Source of the DNA: Streptomyces sioyaensis | GTDB lineage: Bacteria > Actinomycetota > Actinomycetes > Streptomycetales > Streptomycetaceae | Length of the DNA: 49,712 nt | Assembly (NCBI RefSeq): GCF_004122735.1 | Contig: NZ_SDIF01000048.1 | Location: 1-49,712, forward strand | Reading direction: 5' to 3' | Part shown: positions 14,579-23,886 of the stretch, piece after piece | Position numbering within the stretch: position 1 is the first letter of the stretch | How the letters are laid out: the number at the start of each line of letters is the position of its first letter | Translations under genes and position numbers: made by a program | The notes under the pieces: generated by a model | Told to the model about the DNA's origin: nothing | Seen by the model: the letters and a program-made list of their open reading frames with translations, nothing else | The model's database searches: none

Positions 14579-16287
14579 CCCGCGTGTCCCGGAGCCAGGA
14601 CGATGCCGGTCAGGTCGGCGGCGACCAGCGGCGGGAGGGCGGCCTCGCGCCAGGCCAGGCCGAGTGCGGACGCGACCTCGTCGACCCGGCGCTCCTCCGG
14701 GACCGTGCCCGTCCACGCCGTCACGGCCGTCGCGTCGTCCCCGTGCCCGAGTTGGCCCCGTGCCAGGGCGGCCAGCAGTGCGCGCTCCACCGCCTGGTCG
14801 GGGTCGAAGCCGGTCCGGGTGACGGTGCCGTCCACCCGGGCCCGCCACAGTCCGCTCGGATGGCGCGCCGTGCTGAGCTCGACGTCCCTGCCGGCCAGTT
14901 CGGCGAGCGCGCGGGCCCGCTCGGAGCGGGCCGTCCCCTCCCGGCGTTCCGCACCCGCGTCGTCCGGTGCCGCGTCGTCCAGTGCCGCGTCGGCCCAGCG
15001 GAGCAGGGCGCGGGCACCTGCCTCGGCGCGGTCCTTGCCCACGCCCACGACGGTGTCGCCGCTGGTGGGAAGCGTCGCCTCGACCGCGGTCACGGCGGCC
15101 TCGGCGCGGGCGTCGGCCACGGATTCCGCCACGATGACCGGGCCGTCGGCCGAGCCCGTCGGCTCGCCGCGCCCCGGCGGGTTGATCCGCAGGCGCAGCG
15201 CCGTGAGGGGGAACTGCGGGAGCTGTTCGGGGGTGCAGGAGAACAGCGGGCCGAAGCACCGCGCGCCGAAGACCGAGTCGGGGAACCGGGTCCGCCGACC
15301 GGCCGCCGGAGCGAGCGACGGGTCCGCCGGGCCGGCGGGCAGCGCATGCCCGGGGCAGTCGGGGTCCGGATCGACGTCCGTGCGCCAGATGCTGAGCCGG
15401 GTCAGGTCCACCACCACGCCCTCGCCCAGCACGGCGTCGTCGCCGCCGGCGACGTACTGGAACACCTCCTGTGCCAGCACGGTCGCCGCCACCGACACCG
15501 GTACGTACCCGAGCCCGTCGGACGGCGGCAGTTCGACGGCCTGGTGGGCCAGGCGCCGCCAGGCGCAGCGGACGCAGGCCCGGCCCGACCGGGGCACCTG
15601 CCCCTTCAGGAGCATCGCCTGACCGCGGACCAGCGCCGCCCAGGCGCCGCTGCCGAGCGCTTCGGCCCGGTCCAGCAGCCGCCAGGCGTCCTCTTCTTCT
15701 CCCGGGGCGAAGACCCCGATCACGGTCCGTCCTTCGAGGTCCCCGTCCGGGCCGGACAGGCGTACCGGCGCCCCCTGCCGGCCGAAGTCCTCCGCGAGTT
15801 CCTGGAGTTCCTTCCCGGGTGCCGTGTCCAGCAGCACGAGGTCGCCGAAGCCGGTCTCCATCAGCGTCGTCGCCAACGGCCCCACCCGCTCGGCGGGGCC
15901 CGCCACGGCCAGCGGGTGCCGCCGGACACGGGCGAAGCCCTCCGCGGGACGGGCGGTGAAGTGGCGCAGGTACTCGGCCTGTTGGGGGAAGAGACGGGCC
16001 GACTCCGGGTCGTCGGCCCCCTCGTCGGCGGGTTCGGGCCGCAGCACCTTCCGCTGCTCCAACGCCTTCAGCAGCTTGTCCACGAAGGCGGCCTGCTCTG
16101 GCTTGAGCGCGCCGAGGAGCTCGTCGGGCACCACGCCGCGGTCCAGGAGGGGGGCGAGTTTCTCCACCCAGGTCGCGACCGTCTTGCCGTTCAGGGTGAA
16201 CGAGCCGTCCGTCGTACGGATCCACACCCCGTTGGGCACCGGTACGTAGTAGGCATCGGCGCGCAGGCGCAGCACAGTGCCGGTCAT
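14575..16287 (-). CDS. sioN: thiopeptide cyclodehydratase partner protein (E1/ocin-ThiF-like)
   Basis: A 570-residue partner of the YcaO enzyme, needed to bind the leader peptide and present the core. The N-terminal part (about 1-90, VLRLRADAYYVPVPNGVWIRT) resembles the leader-binding peptide clamp. The middle contains the zinc-type CVRCAW and CPGHAL pairs of the E1-like fold. The last 200 residues form an Ala/Arg-rich domain of less clear type. Equivalent to TsrN/NosH. ATGA overlaps at both ends couple it to sioM and sioO. Confidence 0.9.
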   Translation of the reverse strand: MTGTVLRLRADAYYVPVPNGVWIRTTDGSFTLNGKTVATWVEKLAPLLDRGVVPDELLGALKPEQAAFVDKLLKALEQRKVLRPEPADEGADDPESARLFPQQAEYLRHFTARPAEGFARVRRHPLAVAGPAERVGPLATTLMETGFGDLVLLDTAPGKELQELAEDFGRQGAPVRLSGPDGDLEGRTVIGVFAPGEEEDAWRLLDRAEALGSGAWAALVRGQAMLLKGQVPRSGRACVRCAWRRLAHQAVELPPSDGLGYVPVSVAATVLAQEVFQYVAGGDDAVLGEGVVVDLTRLSIWRTDVDPDPDCPGHALPAGPADPSLAPAAGRRTRFPDSVFGARCFGPLFSCTPEQLPQFPLTALRLRINPPGRGEPTGSADGPVIVAESVADARAEAAVTAVEATLPTSGDTVVGVGKDRAEAGARALLRWADAALDDAAPDDAGAERREGTARSERARALAELAGRDVELSTARHPSGLWRARVDGTVTRTGFDPDQAVERALLAALARGQLGHGDDATAVTAWTGTVPEERRVDEVASALGLAWREAALPPLVAADLTGIVLAPGHAG

Positions 16288-17948
16288 ATCCCACCCCCGT
16301 CGCCCGCCGCCGCGGCGAGCGGACTCAGACTGTTCTCCAGATACAGGCCCCGGCGGTAGCCGCCCACGGGGACCATCAGCAAGGACGTCAGGCGTCGGGC
16401 CCCCAGTCCGAGGGCCTCGTCGAGCACGCCGCTGACGAAGCCCAGCACCGGGTGTGCGGACCTGCCGTCCCGCGCCGCGCACACGGCCAGGCGCTGGGCG
16501 AGGACGCCGGCCAGCAGATGCTGGGTGCGATAGCCGACCGGACCGCTGGCACCGCGGTGCGGCTCGGTGGCACCGACCATGACGGCGATCAGCGGTGCCT
16601 GTCCGACGTTCATGTAGTGCGCGAACATGCTCCGCTGGACCACCGGCCCGAAGTCCCCGTCGGCAAGCCGGGCGAGCCGGCGCCCGTCCTGCTGCGGCAG
16701 GTAGGCCCCCGGGGGCACCCCCGGCACGGAGCGGACGACCAGCACGCACCGCGGGTGCGTCAGGGCGGGGACGTCCCCGCTCCCGGTCACGTCGCAGTCC
16801 AGCGGGGCGAGCACCTGGGGCAGCCAGTCCGCCAGGACGTCCGCGGGGAGCGGTGCGCCCCGGAGCTGCTCACCGAGGGCCGACCGGGCCCAGGAGTCGG
16901 CGACCGACACCGGCCGTCCGGACACCGCGGGCAGCTCCGCGTCCGCCCGGTCGGCCAGGTCCTCCAGCACGACGGGCGGGAGGTCGACCGTCCGGCCGGG
17001 GCGTCCGGCCGCCAGGCAGGCGGCGTGCATGCGGCGGGTACCGGTGGTGGGGCCGGGCGGCGCGGACGCCCCCAGCCAGCGGGGCCGTCCGACCGGAGCC
17101 GCGCGGCCGGCGGCCGGCCCCCGCTCCGCCTCGGCCGGGTCCCCCAGTGCGATGTCCACCACGGCCGGGGTGGCCTCTTCCTCGGGGTCGAGCCCGAGGA
17201 GGTCGGCGATCCGCCGCTCGTCCACGCCGAACGCCACGCGAGCGGGCAGGTTCCACGAGCGGGCGGCGAGCGCGAACTGGCCGACCACCGCCCCGGTGTC
17301 CATCGCGCCGAGCCGGTAGGAGAAGTCGCCGTACTTGAAGTAGTTCTTCCACAGCGGCTGGGTGAGGACGATCCGCACACCGCCCGCCGGGGGCGTCAGC
17401 TCCGCCGGCGGCCGGCCGCGGGACAGCACCGCCAGGGCGTGGCGCACCGCGTCGTAGTGGTGGATCCCCGCGTCCAGGCCCGCCGTGCCCGCGGTGACCA
17501 CGTAGCACTCGGCGGGGTACGTCACGCCGCCCGAGGGCATGGCGCGGCGGAGCTGGTAGTGCGGGTTGCGGTGGACCGGCGTGGGCTCCTCGGGGCTGCT
17601 CTTGGCGATGCCGGCGGGGTACCACCGCACACCGGTCAGGCCGTAGCCGGCCTGGAGCAGCGCGCCGAGCCGGGTGGCCGGGTCGGACGCGGCGAACGCG
17701 GCCGCCGCGGCGGGGCCACCGGCCGCGACCGTCCGCGACATCGTCGGCAGGTCCCTGCGGGGCAGGTCGGCGTACCAGCGGAAGGGGCTGGGGATGTTCC
17801 GCCAGTCGATCTGCCAGTGCTGCGGGTGGACCTCCTCGTAACTGCCGCGGAGCCTGCGGACGAAGGCGTCCACGCCCGCGTCGTCGAACGGTCCGCGCTC
17901 CGACGGGTCACCGGAGAGCGGCGGTGCGCCGGTATCGGCCGCGGTCAT
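16284..17948 (-). CDS. sioM: SagB-type FMN azoline dehydrogenase
   Basis: An FMN-dependent dehydrogenase of the nitroreductase superfamily that oxidises thiazolines to thiazoles. The 554-residue protein appears to hold two nitroreductase-like halves. The first has the signature RRAMPSGGVTYPAECYVV, matching the family RR-PSGG-YP-E-Y, and later YFKYGDFSYRLGAMDTGAVVG. The second contains FAHYMNVGQAPLIAVMVG and ends in GGYRRGLYLENSL. Equivalent to TsrM in the Liu nomenclature (not the radical SAM TsrM of other papers). One thiazoline-type ring usually stays reduced in this class, so the enzyme must be selective. ATGA overlaps with both sioL and sioN. Confidence 0.92.
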   Translation of the reverse strand: MTAADTGAPPLSGDPSERGPFDDAGVDAFVRRLRGSYEEVHPQHWQIDWRNIPSPFRWYADLPRRDLPTMSRTVAAGGPAAAAAFAASDPATRLGALLQAGYGLTGVRWYPAGIAKSSPEEPTPVHRNPHYQLRRAMPSGGVTYPAECYVVTAGTAGLDAGIHHYDAVRHALAVLSRGRPPAELTPPAGGVRIVLTQPLWKNYFKYGDFSYRLGAMDTGAVVGQFALAARSWNLPARVAFGVDERRIADLLGLDPEEEATPAVVDIALGDPAEAERGPAAGRAAPVGRPRWLGASAPPGPTTGTRRMHAACLAAGRPGRTVDLPPVVLEDLADRADAELPAVSGRPVSVADSWARSALGEQLRGAPLPADVLADWLPQVLAPLDCDVTGSGDVPALTHPRCVLVVRSVPGVPPGAYLPQQDGRRLARLADGDFGPVVQRSMFAHYMNVGQAPLIAVMVGATEPHRGASGPVGYRTQHLLAGVLAQRLAVCAARDGRSAHPVLGFVSGVLDEALGLGARRLTSLLMVPVGGYRRGLYLENSLSPLAAAAGDGGGI

Positions 17949-19057
17949 CCGGAGACCTCGGCTTCCGGCTGCACGGACCGGATGAGCTCCGCCGCGTCGA
18001 GGTCGTACTCCTCCTCGAAGGCGCGGGCGATCAGGTAGAAGAGCGTGTACCGGTCGGCCAGCAGGAAGCCCAGCCGGTAGAGGTGCCAGTTGGTGTACGC
18101 CTGGGCCAGCCGGGAGGCCAGGAACCGGCGGTCCTCGCGGATCATGCCCTGGTAGTACGTGTTGTCGGCGATGGCCCGGTGGATGCCGGCCACCGGGGCC
18201 TCCGGCAGGTCGGCGAGCCACTCCACCTTCGGCCTGCGGTAGAGGCCGTCGGGCGACGGGGTGAGCTTGGCCGTTTCGGCCTTCCGCGGGGTGGCGTAGA
18301 GGTAGAAGCGGCCTTCGTCGAAGCCCTTCCGGATGGCCGGGAGATAGCCGCGCAGCCGCACCGCCCACTCACGGGCCAGTTCGGGGACGTCGGCCAGGTC
18401 ACCCTCCGGGTCCTGCATCTGCTCGACCAGTGCGCGCAGGCGCGGCCGCAACAGGTTGCGGTTCTGCTCGTACCGCTGGGCGTGCTTGGCCCGGGTGCCC
18501 TCCGGGTCCCGGATCAGCAGCATGTAGCCCTCGAACGTCGCCAGGTAGGAGAGGTAGCCGGCCTTGAAGCCGAACTTGGCGACGGGCGGCGGCAGATGGG
18601 GGGCGAGCAGCACGCCGCTGCACACGAGGAAGTCGAAGGCCGCGGCGAGGCGGAGCGCTCGATCGCCGCGCGTGGCACGGAGGGTCCGCAGCGCCAGCGG
18701 CGTGGTCTCGGTCCAGAACGCCTCCGCCAGCCCCAGTCCGGCTTCGCCGCCCAGCCAGTCGTGCTCGTGGTTGTACGGCTGGTGCTCGAAGGGGTCGTCG
18801 GACGCCGCGGACCCGATGTGCTCCATGATCCGGGACTTCAGGCGGCGTTCGACCGACGGGCTCCGGGTCGCGAAACGCAGCCGCAGGAACGGCCGGCCGC
18901 CGTAGTTCTCCCGCAGGTAGAACCACGACTCCGTCTCGCCGAGTGCCACCGACTCCTCCAGCGTGGGCGCGGCCACGTCGAGAAGGAGGTCTTCCTGCAC
19001 CGACCACGGGACGCTGACGGTGAGATCCTTTTGTTCACTGCTGGACATGGCACTCAT
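17945..19057 (-). CDS. sioL: thiopeptide-type biosynthesis protein, probable six-membered-ring [4+2] cyclase
   Basis: A 370-residue member of the LanB C-terminal/thiopeptide-type bacteriocin biosynthesis family, recognised by WFYLRENYGGRPFLRLRF at about 45-62. By order and homology to TsrL/NosO/TclM it should join two dehydroalanines to form the central nitrogen ring; thiostrepton-class peptides keep a dehydropiperidine with the N-terminal segment attached, so the leader is removed later by SioI. The elimination partner SioK belongs to the same family; assignment of L rather than K to cyclisation rests on gene order. ATG at 19057 overlaps the sioK stop (ATGA); ATG at 19048 is a close alternative. 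Confidence 0.87.
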   Translation of the reverse strand: MSAMSSSEQKDLTVSVPWSVQEDLLLDVAAPTLEESVALGETESWFYLRENYGGRPFLRLRFATRSPSVERRLKSRIMEHIGSAASDDPFEHQPYNHEHDWLGGEAGLGLAEAFWTETTPLALRTLRATRGDRALRLAAAFDFLVCSGVLLAPHLPPPVAKFGFKAGYLSYLATFEGYMLLIRDPEGTRAKHAQRYEQNRNLLRPRLRALVEQMQDPEGDLADVPELAREWAVRLRGYLPAIRKGFDEGRFYLYATPRKAETAKLTPSPDGLYRRPKVEWLADLPEAPVAGIHRAIADNTYYQGMIREDRRFLASRLAQAYTNWHLYRLGFLLADRYTLFYLIARAFEEEYDLDAAELIRSVQPEAEVSG

Positions 19058-20058
19058 CCCTGTCGTTGTGCGGCCGGCACCGGGCGAGACTGGCTCGCGC
19101 CCTGCTCCTCCGCCGCCCGGCAGGCCAGGTAGGCGACGAAGCATTCGCCCTGCGGGCGGACGTTCATCCGGTTGTTGGTGGTGTGGAGGTACTGGCTGAC
19201 GAGGGTCGCGAGCGCGACCACGGGGGGTGCCGAGCGGTCGGTCTCCGCCGGCCACACCCGCCCTGCCGCCACGAGCGGGCGCAGCCGCTCCAGGGACTGG
19301 ACGAGCGTGCGCTCCCACCGCTCGCCCAGTCCCTTGCCGATGGGTTCGCCGGTGTCCAGGCCGGCGATCAGCTTCGCGTAGTCCGCGCGCTGCAGCCGGT
19401 ACTGCTCGTTCCAGGCGGCCAGCAGGCGGTCGTCCGAGACGTACGCGGCCCAGCGCTCGTGGTAGGTGCGGAGGAAGAGGGCGCGGTCGTCCGGCCCGAA
19501 ACCCAGCGCCCGCGAGGCCAGGAGCAGCAGTTGGAGGGAGATCCCCAGGCGCGCCCGGTCGTTGCGGACCAGCCGGAGCACCTGTCCGGTCAGCAGCGAG
19601 CTCGCGTGGAAGACGTCCTCCGCGATCTCGACGCCTTCCGGCCCGCCGTACTTGGCCGTCTCGGGCCGGTAGTCGATCCAGCGGACCGTGTTCGGCGGTT
19701 CCGGGGTCTGCATGAGGGCGTCGGAGGCGTCACCGTGCTCCAGCTCGCTGAGGTGGCGGAGCGCATCCCGCAGCCGCACCGGATCCGTATCGGCGGGGCC
19801 GGGATGCCGCTCCAGGTGGTCGACGATCCGGCGCTCGACCTGGGCCCGGACGTCGTCGTGCTGCTCGGCCGGCACCTGCATCCGGAGCCGGACGTGCGGA
19901 CCGCGCTCCCAGTGGCGCAGGTAGAAGTGGCGCTCCAGGCGTCCCGCGCCGCGCAGCTCGTCGACCATGGGCAGGAGGAGATCCGTGAGCAACGGATCGG
20001 TGTCGCCGTGGTGGAAGACGTGGCAGGACAGCCAGGAGTGCGCCGTGTCGGTACTCAC
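19054..20058 (-). CDS. sioK: LanB elimination-domain protein (dehydratase small subunit)
   Basis: A 334-residue stand-alone elimination domain of a split LanB. It carries the family motif HFYLRHWERGPHVRLRM near the N-terminus (about 43-59), close to the canonical form of full-length LanB enzymes. It would remove glutamate from glutamylated Ser/Thr to give dehydroalanine/dehydrobutyrine, working with SioJ. The GTG start overlaps the sioJ stop (GTGA), as expected for two subunits of one enzyme. Equivalent to TsrK/NosD. Confidence 0.9.
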   Translation of the reverse strand: MSTDTAHSWLSCHVFHHGDTDPLLTDLLLPMVDELRGAGRLERHFYLRHWERGPHVRLRMQVPAEQHDDVRAQVERRIVDHLERHPGPADTDPVRLRDALRHLSELEHGDASDALMQTPEPPNTVRWIDYRPETAKYGGPEGVEIAEDVFHASSLLTGQVLRLVRNDRARLGISLQLLLLASRALGFGPDDRALFLRTYHERWAAYVSDDRLLAAWNEQYRLQRADYAKLIAGLDTGEPIGKGLGERWERTLVQSLERLRPLVAAGRVWPAETDRSAPPVVALATLVSQYLHTTNNRMNVRPQGECFVAYLACRAAEEQGASQSRPVPAAQRQG

Positions 20059-22703
20059 CGTGCCCCCTCAGTGGTCTCGATGATGAACTCCTCGGTGAGC
20101 CGCTCGCGGTGGCCCTGTGCACCGTCGTCGCCCACCGTCGGCAGGCACTCCTGGAACGTCAGGTCGCCCTGGCACCGGCGCAGTGCCCGCTGCCAGGCGC
20201 GCACGCTGGTGACACTGGTGAAGTCCAGGAAGGTGGGCTTGCGTTCGGCCGAGGTCGGGAAACGTGCGAGCGTCCTCGCCCAGGTGTGCTGCTCCTCTTC
20301 CGACGTCGGGACGAGCGGATCGGGGAGGGTGAAGCCGCGGTAGAAGACGCGGTCCGGGAGCCCCAGCGACTCCTGCCAGCGCCGCACCTCCGCGAATGCG
20401 TCGGCGCCGTTCCCGGTGGCGACGTCCGGGAGCCGGTCGGCGGGAACCTTCCAGGTCCGGCGCGCCAGGACCAGGCTCCCGGAGCGGACCCGCGGGTACC
20501 GGCGGACGGTGTGCGGGTCGCCCCGGCGCTGATCGACCCGGTCCCACCAGGCGAGGTTGGCCAGGCTGCCCGCGCCGAAGAAGTTGAGGAACTGGTAGAA
20601 GCGCGGCGCGAGTTCGTTGAGCAGGAAGTTCAGCATCACCAGCCGCAGGGGCGGGCCGTCCTTGCCCCGGCGGAGCAGCAGCCGGCCCGTGCCCTCGTCG
20701 CACTCGACCCAGCACTCTTCCAGGGAGACGCCGGGGTCCTGGCCCCACTCCTCCGGGGTCGCGCAGGGGTAGCGGAGGTAGCTGCCCAGGAGCGGGGAGT
20801 GCACATTGGCATTGATGCCGAGCACGGCCGAGAGATCGGTGAGCGGCGCGGAGGTGCGGTCGTCCTGGGCGATCTCCGCCCGGACCAGCTCGCCGAATCC
20901 GCCGTCACCGACCGCGGCGTAGGAGGGCAGGAACCGTGAGATGGCACGTCCGAAGCCGATCGAACCGCCGTTGACGACGAGCAGCCCGCCGTCGGGGGAC
21001 GCATCGTGCTGCACGCTCCAGCTCGCCCGGGACCACCGGGGTATCCACGGCGGAAGGTTCTCGGCGAGCTCCGCGGCCCGCTGCGGATCGATCACCGTCT
21101 CGGCGCCGTCCTCCGGGCGGGCCAGCTCGTACACCGCGTCCTGGAGGGTGCGCAGCTGCGTCGGCATCGGGGCGGAGACATCGGTCAGCCGCTGGGTGAG
21201 CAGCAGCTGCACCTTGGCCGAGGACAGCGCCGCGAACAGGGTGAGGAGCCGGTGCGGGCCGGGGCCGAACCGCGTCCTGACCACGTCGGCGACGATCGCC
21301 CGGACGTGGGCGGCGTCGTCGAAGAGCGGAAGCAGCCGGTGCCAGTGGGACAGGGCGGGCAGGTGCCGCTGCCAGCGGTCGGCGGGCTCGGTGCGTGGCG
21401 TGGCCACCACCGTGTCCTCGTACAGGAGCGTGCGTGCCGCCTCGATCGGTGGGGTGGCGACCCCGCACCGGTCGGCGACCTCGGCGACCTGCCGCTTGAT
21501 CTGGGCGATGAGCTCCTCCCGCCGGTCGAGCCCGGCGGTCTCGAACGCGGACTCGGCGGCGGCCATCCGGTCCACGCACTCCCGGAGGCCGGCGTCGCAG
21601 TCCTGGGGAAGTAAGGCGACCAGCCGCGCGATGGGGTGCGGGTGCTGGTCCCCCACCCCCAGGTCGCGGGCGAGCACGCCCTGCTCGATCAGCGTGTCGA
21701 GCGCGGTGTGCGCGGCGGCCGGATCCGTGTCGGGAAGCGCGGCGCACCGTGCCCGCACGTCCCGCTCGGGTACCGCCAAGTCCGCCGACAGCGCGAGGAG
21801 TTCCGTGACCACCGTGCTGGACGGGACCCGCACGAGCCGCTCCTTGGCGGCCGGCTCGTGGGTGCCGTCCCGGCCCCGGAGGAGGAAGACGACTCCCTCG
21901 CTCGACGATCCCACCACCGGTGCCCGGCGGAGAACCGCCGCGGACCGGAACGCGGGGTGGTCGGCGAGCGAGCGTTCCACCCAGCTCACGAGCTGGCGGG
22001 GCAGCCGGCAGACGGACACCTGCGCGTCCGCGTCGAGCTCGGCGGAGGGCGCCTCGGCCGCCGCGCGCTCCTGGAGGAGCACCGGCTGGGTGCGGACCAA
22101 CTGGCCGAAGGGGGACGGCTTGAGGGCGCTCCGCGTCAGCAGATTGAGCACGGTGGACTCGGTCATCCGGTCCCGCTTGCCGTGCGCGGTGCCGTCGGCG
22201 ACCGCGGCGGCGTAACGGTCCATGTTGTGCAGCAGGCCGTCCGCGCTCAGCTGGGCACCCGCGCGCAGGGAGCGGTCCAGGGCCGCGGAGGCCAGCACCT
22301 TCTGCTCCGCGCGGAGCGCCGCCTCGTACGCGTCCTCCCACCGGGCGGTGAGGTCGTCGCGCGCAGCGGCCAGGGCACGCAGCTCCGCGGCACCGGCCAC
22401 GTCGGCCCCACCGGGCAGGTGGAGGACGTCGAGCGCGGCCGCCGGCACGTCCGCCGCGCGGTGCAGGCGCCGGCGCAGCGCGAGCACGGCGCGGCGCTGC
22501 TCGCGATCGGTCAGGTCCGGTACCAGCGAGGTGAGTTCCTCCGCCACCCGCGGCGCCCGGTCCTGCCAGTCGCGCCGCAGCTCCCTGAGCTCGTCGCAGA
22601 GGCGGGCGACCTCGCGCGAGGAGAGCTGCGCCACGACATCGACCGGCTGCGAGCAGACGCGCACCACGCCGTATCCGGCGTACCTGATCCCCGGCCTAGA
22701 CAT
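20055..22703 (-). CDS. sioJ: LanB glutamylation-domain dehydratase (large subunit)
   Basis: An 882-residue Lant_dehydr_N family enzyme that uses glutamyl-tRNA to glutamylate core Ser and Thr before elimination. It has the family segment NLLTRSALKPSPFGQLVR (about 165-185), a long helical middle, and C-terminal HTVRRYPRVRSGSLVLARRTWKVP, matching SioS in place. No elimination domain is fused; SioK supplies it. The start is ATG at 22703, with GGGGAA seven bases upstream; the eight bases at its 5' end overlap the sioI stop. The core has seven Ser (positions 2, 3, 5, 14, 16, 17 and, after cyclisation choice, others) and three Thr as possible targets. Confidence 0.93.
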   Translation of the reverse strand: MSRPGIRYAGYGVVRVCSQPVDVVAQLSSREVARLCDELRELRRDWQDRAPRVAEELTSLVPDLTDREQRRAVLALRRRLHRAADVPAAALDVLHLPGGADVAGAAELRALAAARDDLTARWEDAYEAALRAEQKVLASAALDRSLRAGAQLSADGLLHNMDRYAAAVADGTAHGKRDRMTESTVLNLLTRSALKPSPFGQLVRTQPVLLQERAAAEAPSAELDADAQVSVCRLPRQLVSWVERSLADHPAFRSAAVLRRAPVVGSSSEGVVFLLRGRDGTHEPAAKERLVRVPSSTVVTELLALSADLAVPERDVRARCAALPDTDPAAAHTALDTLIEQGVLARDLGVGDQHPHPIARLVALLPQDCDAGLRECVDRMAAAESAFETAGLDRREELIAQIKRQVAEVADRCGVATPPIEAARTLLYEDTVVATPRTEPADRWQRHLPALSHWHRLLPLFDDAAHVRAIVADVVRTRFGPGPHRLLTLFAALSSAKVQLLLTQRLTDVSAPMPTQLRTLQDAVYELARPEDGAETVIDPQRAAELAENLPPWIPRWSRASWSVQHDASPDGGLLVVNGGSIGFGRAISRFLPSYAAVGDGGFGELVRAEIAQDDRTSAPLTDLSAVLGINANVHSPLLGSYLRYPCATPEEWGQDPGVSLEECWVECDEGTGRLLLRRGKDGPPLRLVMLNFLLNELAPRFYQFLNFFGAGSLANLAWWDRVDQRRGDPHTVRRYPRVRSGSLVLARRTWKVPADRLPDVATGNGADAFAEVRRWQESLGLPDRVFYRGFTLPDPLVPTSEEEQHTWARTLARFPTSAERKPTFLDFTSVTSVRAWQRALRRCQGDLTFQECLPTVGDDGAQGHRERLTEEFIIETTEGAR

Positions 22704-23481
22704 GGGCTGCTTCCCCGGCTTCCGCGGCTTCCCCGGCTTTCCCGGCTTCCCCGGCGGCGACGTCAGCGGCCCGCTCGGCGGCACGCCGCCGCTCGTGGAA
22801 GGCGGTGCGCCCGGCGTCGACGCGCGCGGCGAACTCCTCGACGGTGGCGGCGAAGACGCGCGGCGCGTCCACCGGCACGACGTGTCCGGCGCCGGCAACG
22901 ACCGCGACATCGGCGCCCGCGGCGGCCGCCGGCCCGATCGCGTTCCGCTCGTTCTGCAACAGCGCCCCGTTGACGAGTTGGACCGGGGTCCCGACGCGGG
23001 TGAGGTCCTCCACGTCGGGCAGCCGCAGGCACCCGTCGGACAGCTCGTCGAAGGTCGCGGTGAGCAGCTTCTCCCACTTCTCGCCGTGCAGTTCGGCAAA
23101 GTGGTTGCGAGAGCCCTGCTGGTGCGTCGCCATTCTGGTGAAGCCCGCCAGCCAGCGATTCAGGGTGTCCGGCGACACCAGGAACGAATACCCCGACATG
23201 ACGACCCCGGCCACCCTGTCCGGAGCGCTCTCCGCGGCCCGGAATGCCACGGCGGCACCCAGGTAGGAAAGCCCCACGACGACGGGCGGCTGCGGCTGTT
23301 CTCCGATCGCCTCTCGGAGGCGGTCTATCGCCGCCGCGGCGGGATGTGACGGGACCTCGCCGCCGGCTCCGTGGCCCGGAAGACGTATTTCGGTAACGGA
23401 GTGTCTCCACCAACGCCGGCACCCAGCATAATGAGCATCCTCCGTGCCCAATAGACCGTGCACCAGGATTACGGGTCGCAC
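22696..23481 (-). CDS. sioI: alpha/beta-hydrolase for leader cleavage and second macrocyclisation
   Basis: An alpha/beta-hydrolase fold protein starting directly at VRPVILVHGLLG (oxyanion loop HGLLG), with nucleophile elbow GLSYLGA and the catalytic His in AGAGHVVPVD. TsrI homologues are reported to remove the leader by endopeptidyl hydrolysis and then open the quinaldic epoxide to close the second ring. GTG at 23481 is chosen by fit to the fold; TTG at 23526 would add 15 residues. Neither has a good ribosome binding site. The C-terminus carries a low-complexity tail (GEAGKAGEAAEAGEAA) encoded by 9-bp repeats. It ends eight bases inside sioJ. A start upstream region holds the decayed precursor copy. 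Confidence 0.88.
   Translation of the reverse strand: MRPVILVHGLLGTEDAHYAGCRRWWRHSVTEIRLPGHGAGGEVPSHPAAAAIDRLREAIGEQPQPPVVVGLSYLGAAVAFRAAESAPDRVAGVVMSGYSFLVSPDTLNRWLAGFTRMATHQQGSRNHFAELHGEKWEKLLTATFDELSDGCLRLPDVEDLTRVGTPVQLVNGALLQNERNAIGPAAAAGADVAVVAGAGHVVPVDAPRVFAATVEEFAARVDAGRTAFHERRRAAERAADVAAGEAGKAGEAAEAGEAAHV
22711..22755. repeat. five 9-bp tandem repeats at the end of sioI
   Basis: Five consecutive units of TTCCCCGGC (with TTCCGCGGC and TTTCCCGGC variants) encode the GEA/GKA tail of SioI on the minus strand, just before the sioJ start and across its ribosome-binding region (GGGGAAG). A change in copy number would alter the tail length without moving the frame. Confidence 0.85.
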
Positions 23482-23822
23482 GTGATACCAGCTTTCTGTT
23501 ACCGGAAGCAGAGCATGGCCGGTCAAAGCAGAATTAATATCCCGGCGGCACGGCGGTACCCCCGTCCGCGCACGCCGAAATCACGCTCCATGCCCGGCCT
23601 CGCCTCGACCGAATTAATGAACCTGATCTCGACCACATGAATGGCCGGATAAACAGCCGCCGCAGGGCGTAAAAGGGAATGCTGAACACAGGCTGGACCG
23701 CGGTGGTCCCCGGCCATCGTGATCAGGCATAGTAAAGGTGGTGACAGGAGCCGACGGCCTGGCCGCCGTTCGGCTCCCGTATCGCCCTGGCACGGGAATA
23801 TCGTCCGAGCCGGAGCCCCGGA
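23482..23822. other. gene-free stretch between sioI and the decayed precursor copy
   Basis: About 340 bases with patches of lower G+C (GAATTAATATCCC near 23530, GTAAAAGGGAATGCTG near 23670). No conserved coding frame is seen. It may hold a promoter for sioI-sioU, which would otherwise rely on read-through from sioH, but I cannot define -10/-35 boxes. Confidence 0.4.
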
Positions 23823-23845
23823 CCTGCCCGATTGGAGCGGGCAGG
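23823..23845 (-). terminator. hairpin downstream of decayed precursor copy
   Basis: CCTGCCCG/CGGGCAGG forms a perfect eight-pair stem around ATTGGAG. It is the paralogue of the hairpin at 24114-24136, which has the same 23-base length, and belongs to the same duplicated segment. Confidence 0.6.
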
Positions 23846-23886
23846 TCCGAGGGCGGCGGGGGGCGGACCCCGCGCCGGTGATCAGC

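Noticed and set aside
13280..15622. 780-residue plus-strand open frame
   Set aside because: Shadow of sioO/sioN, no family likeness.
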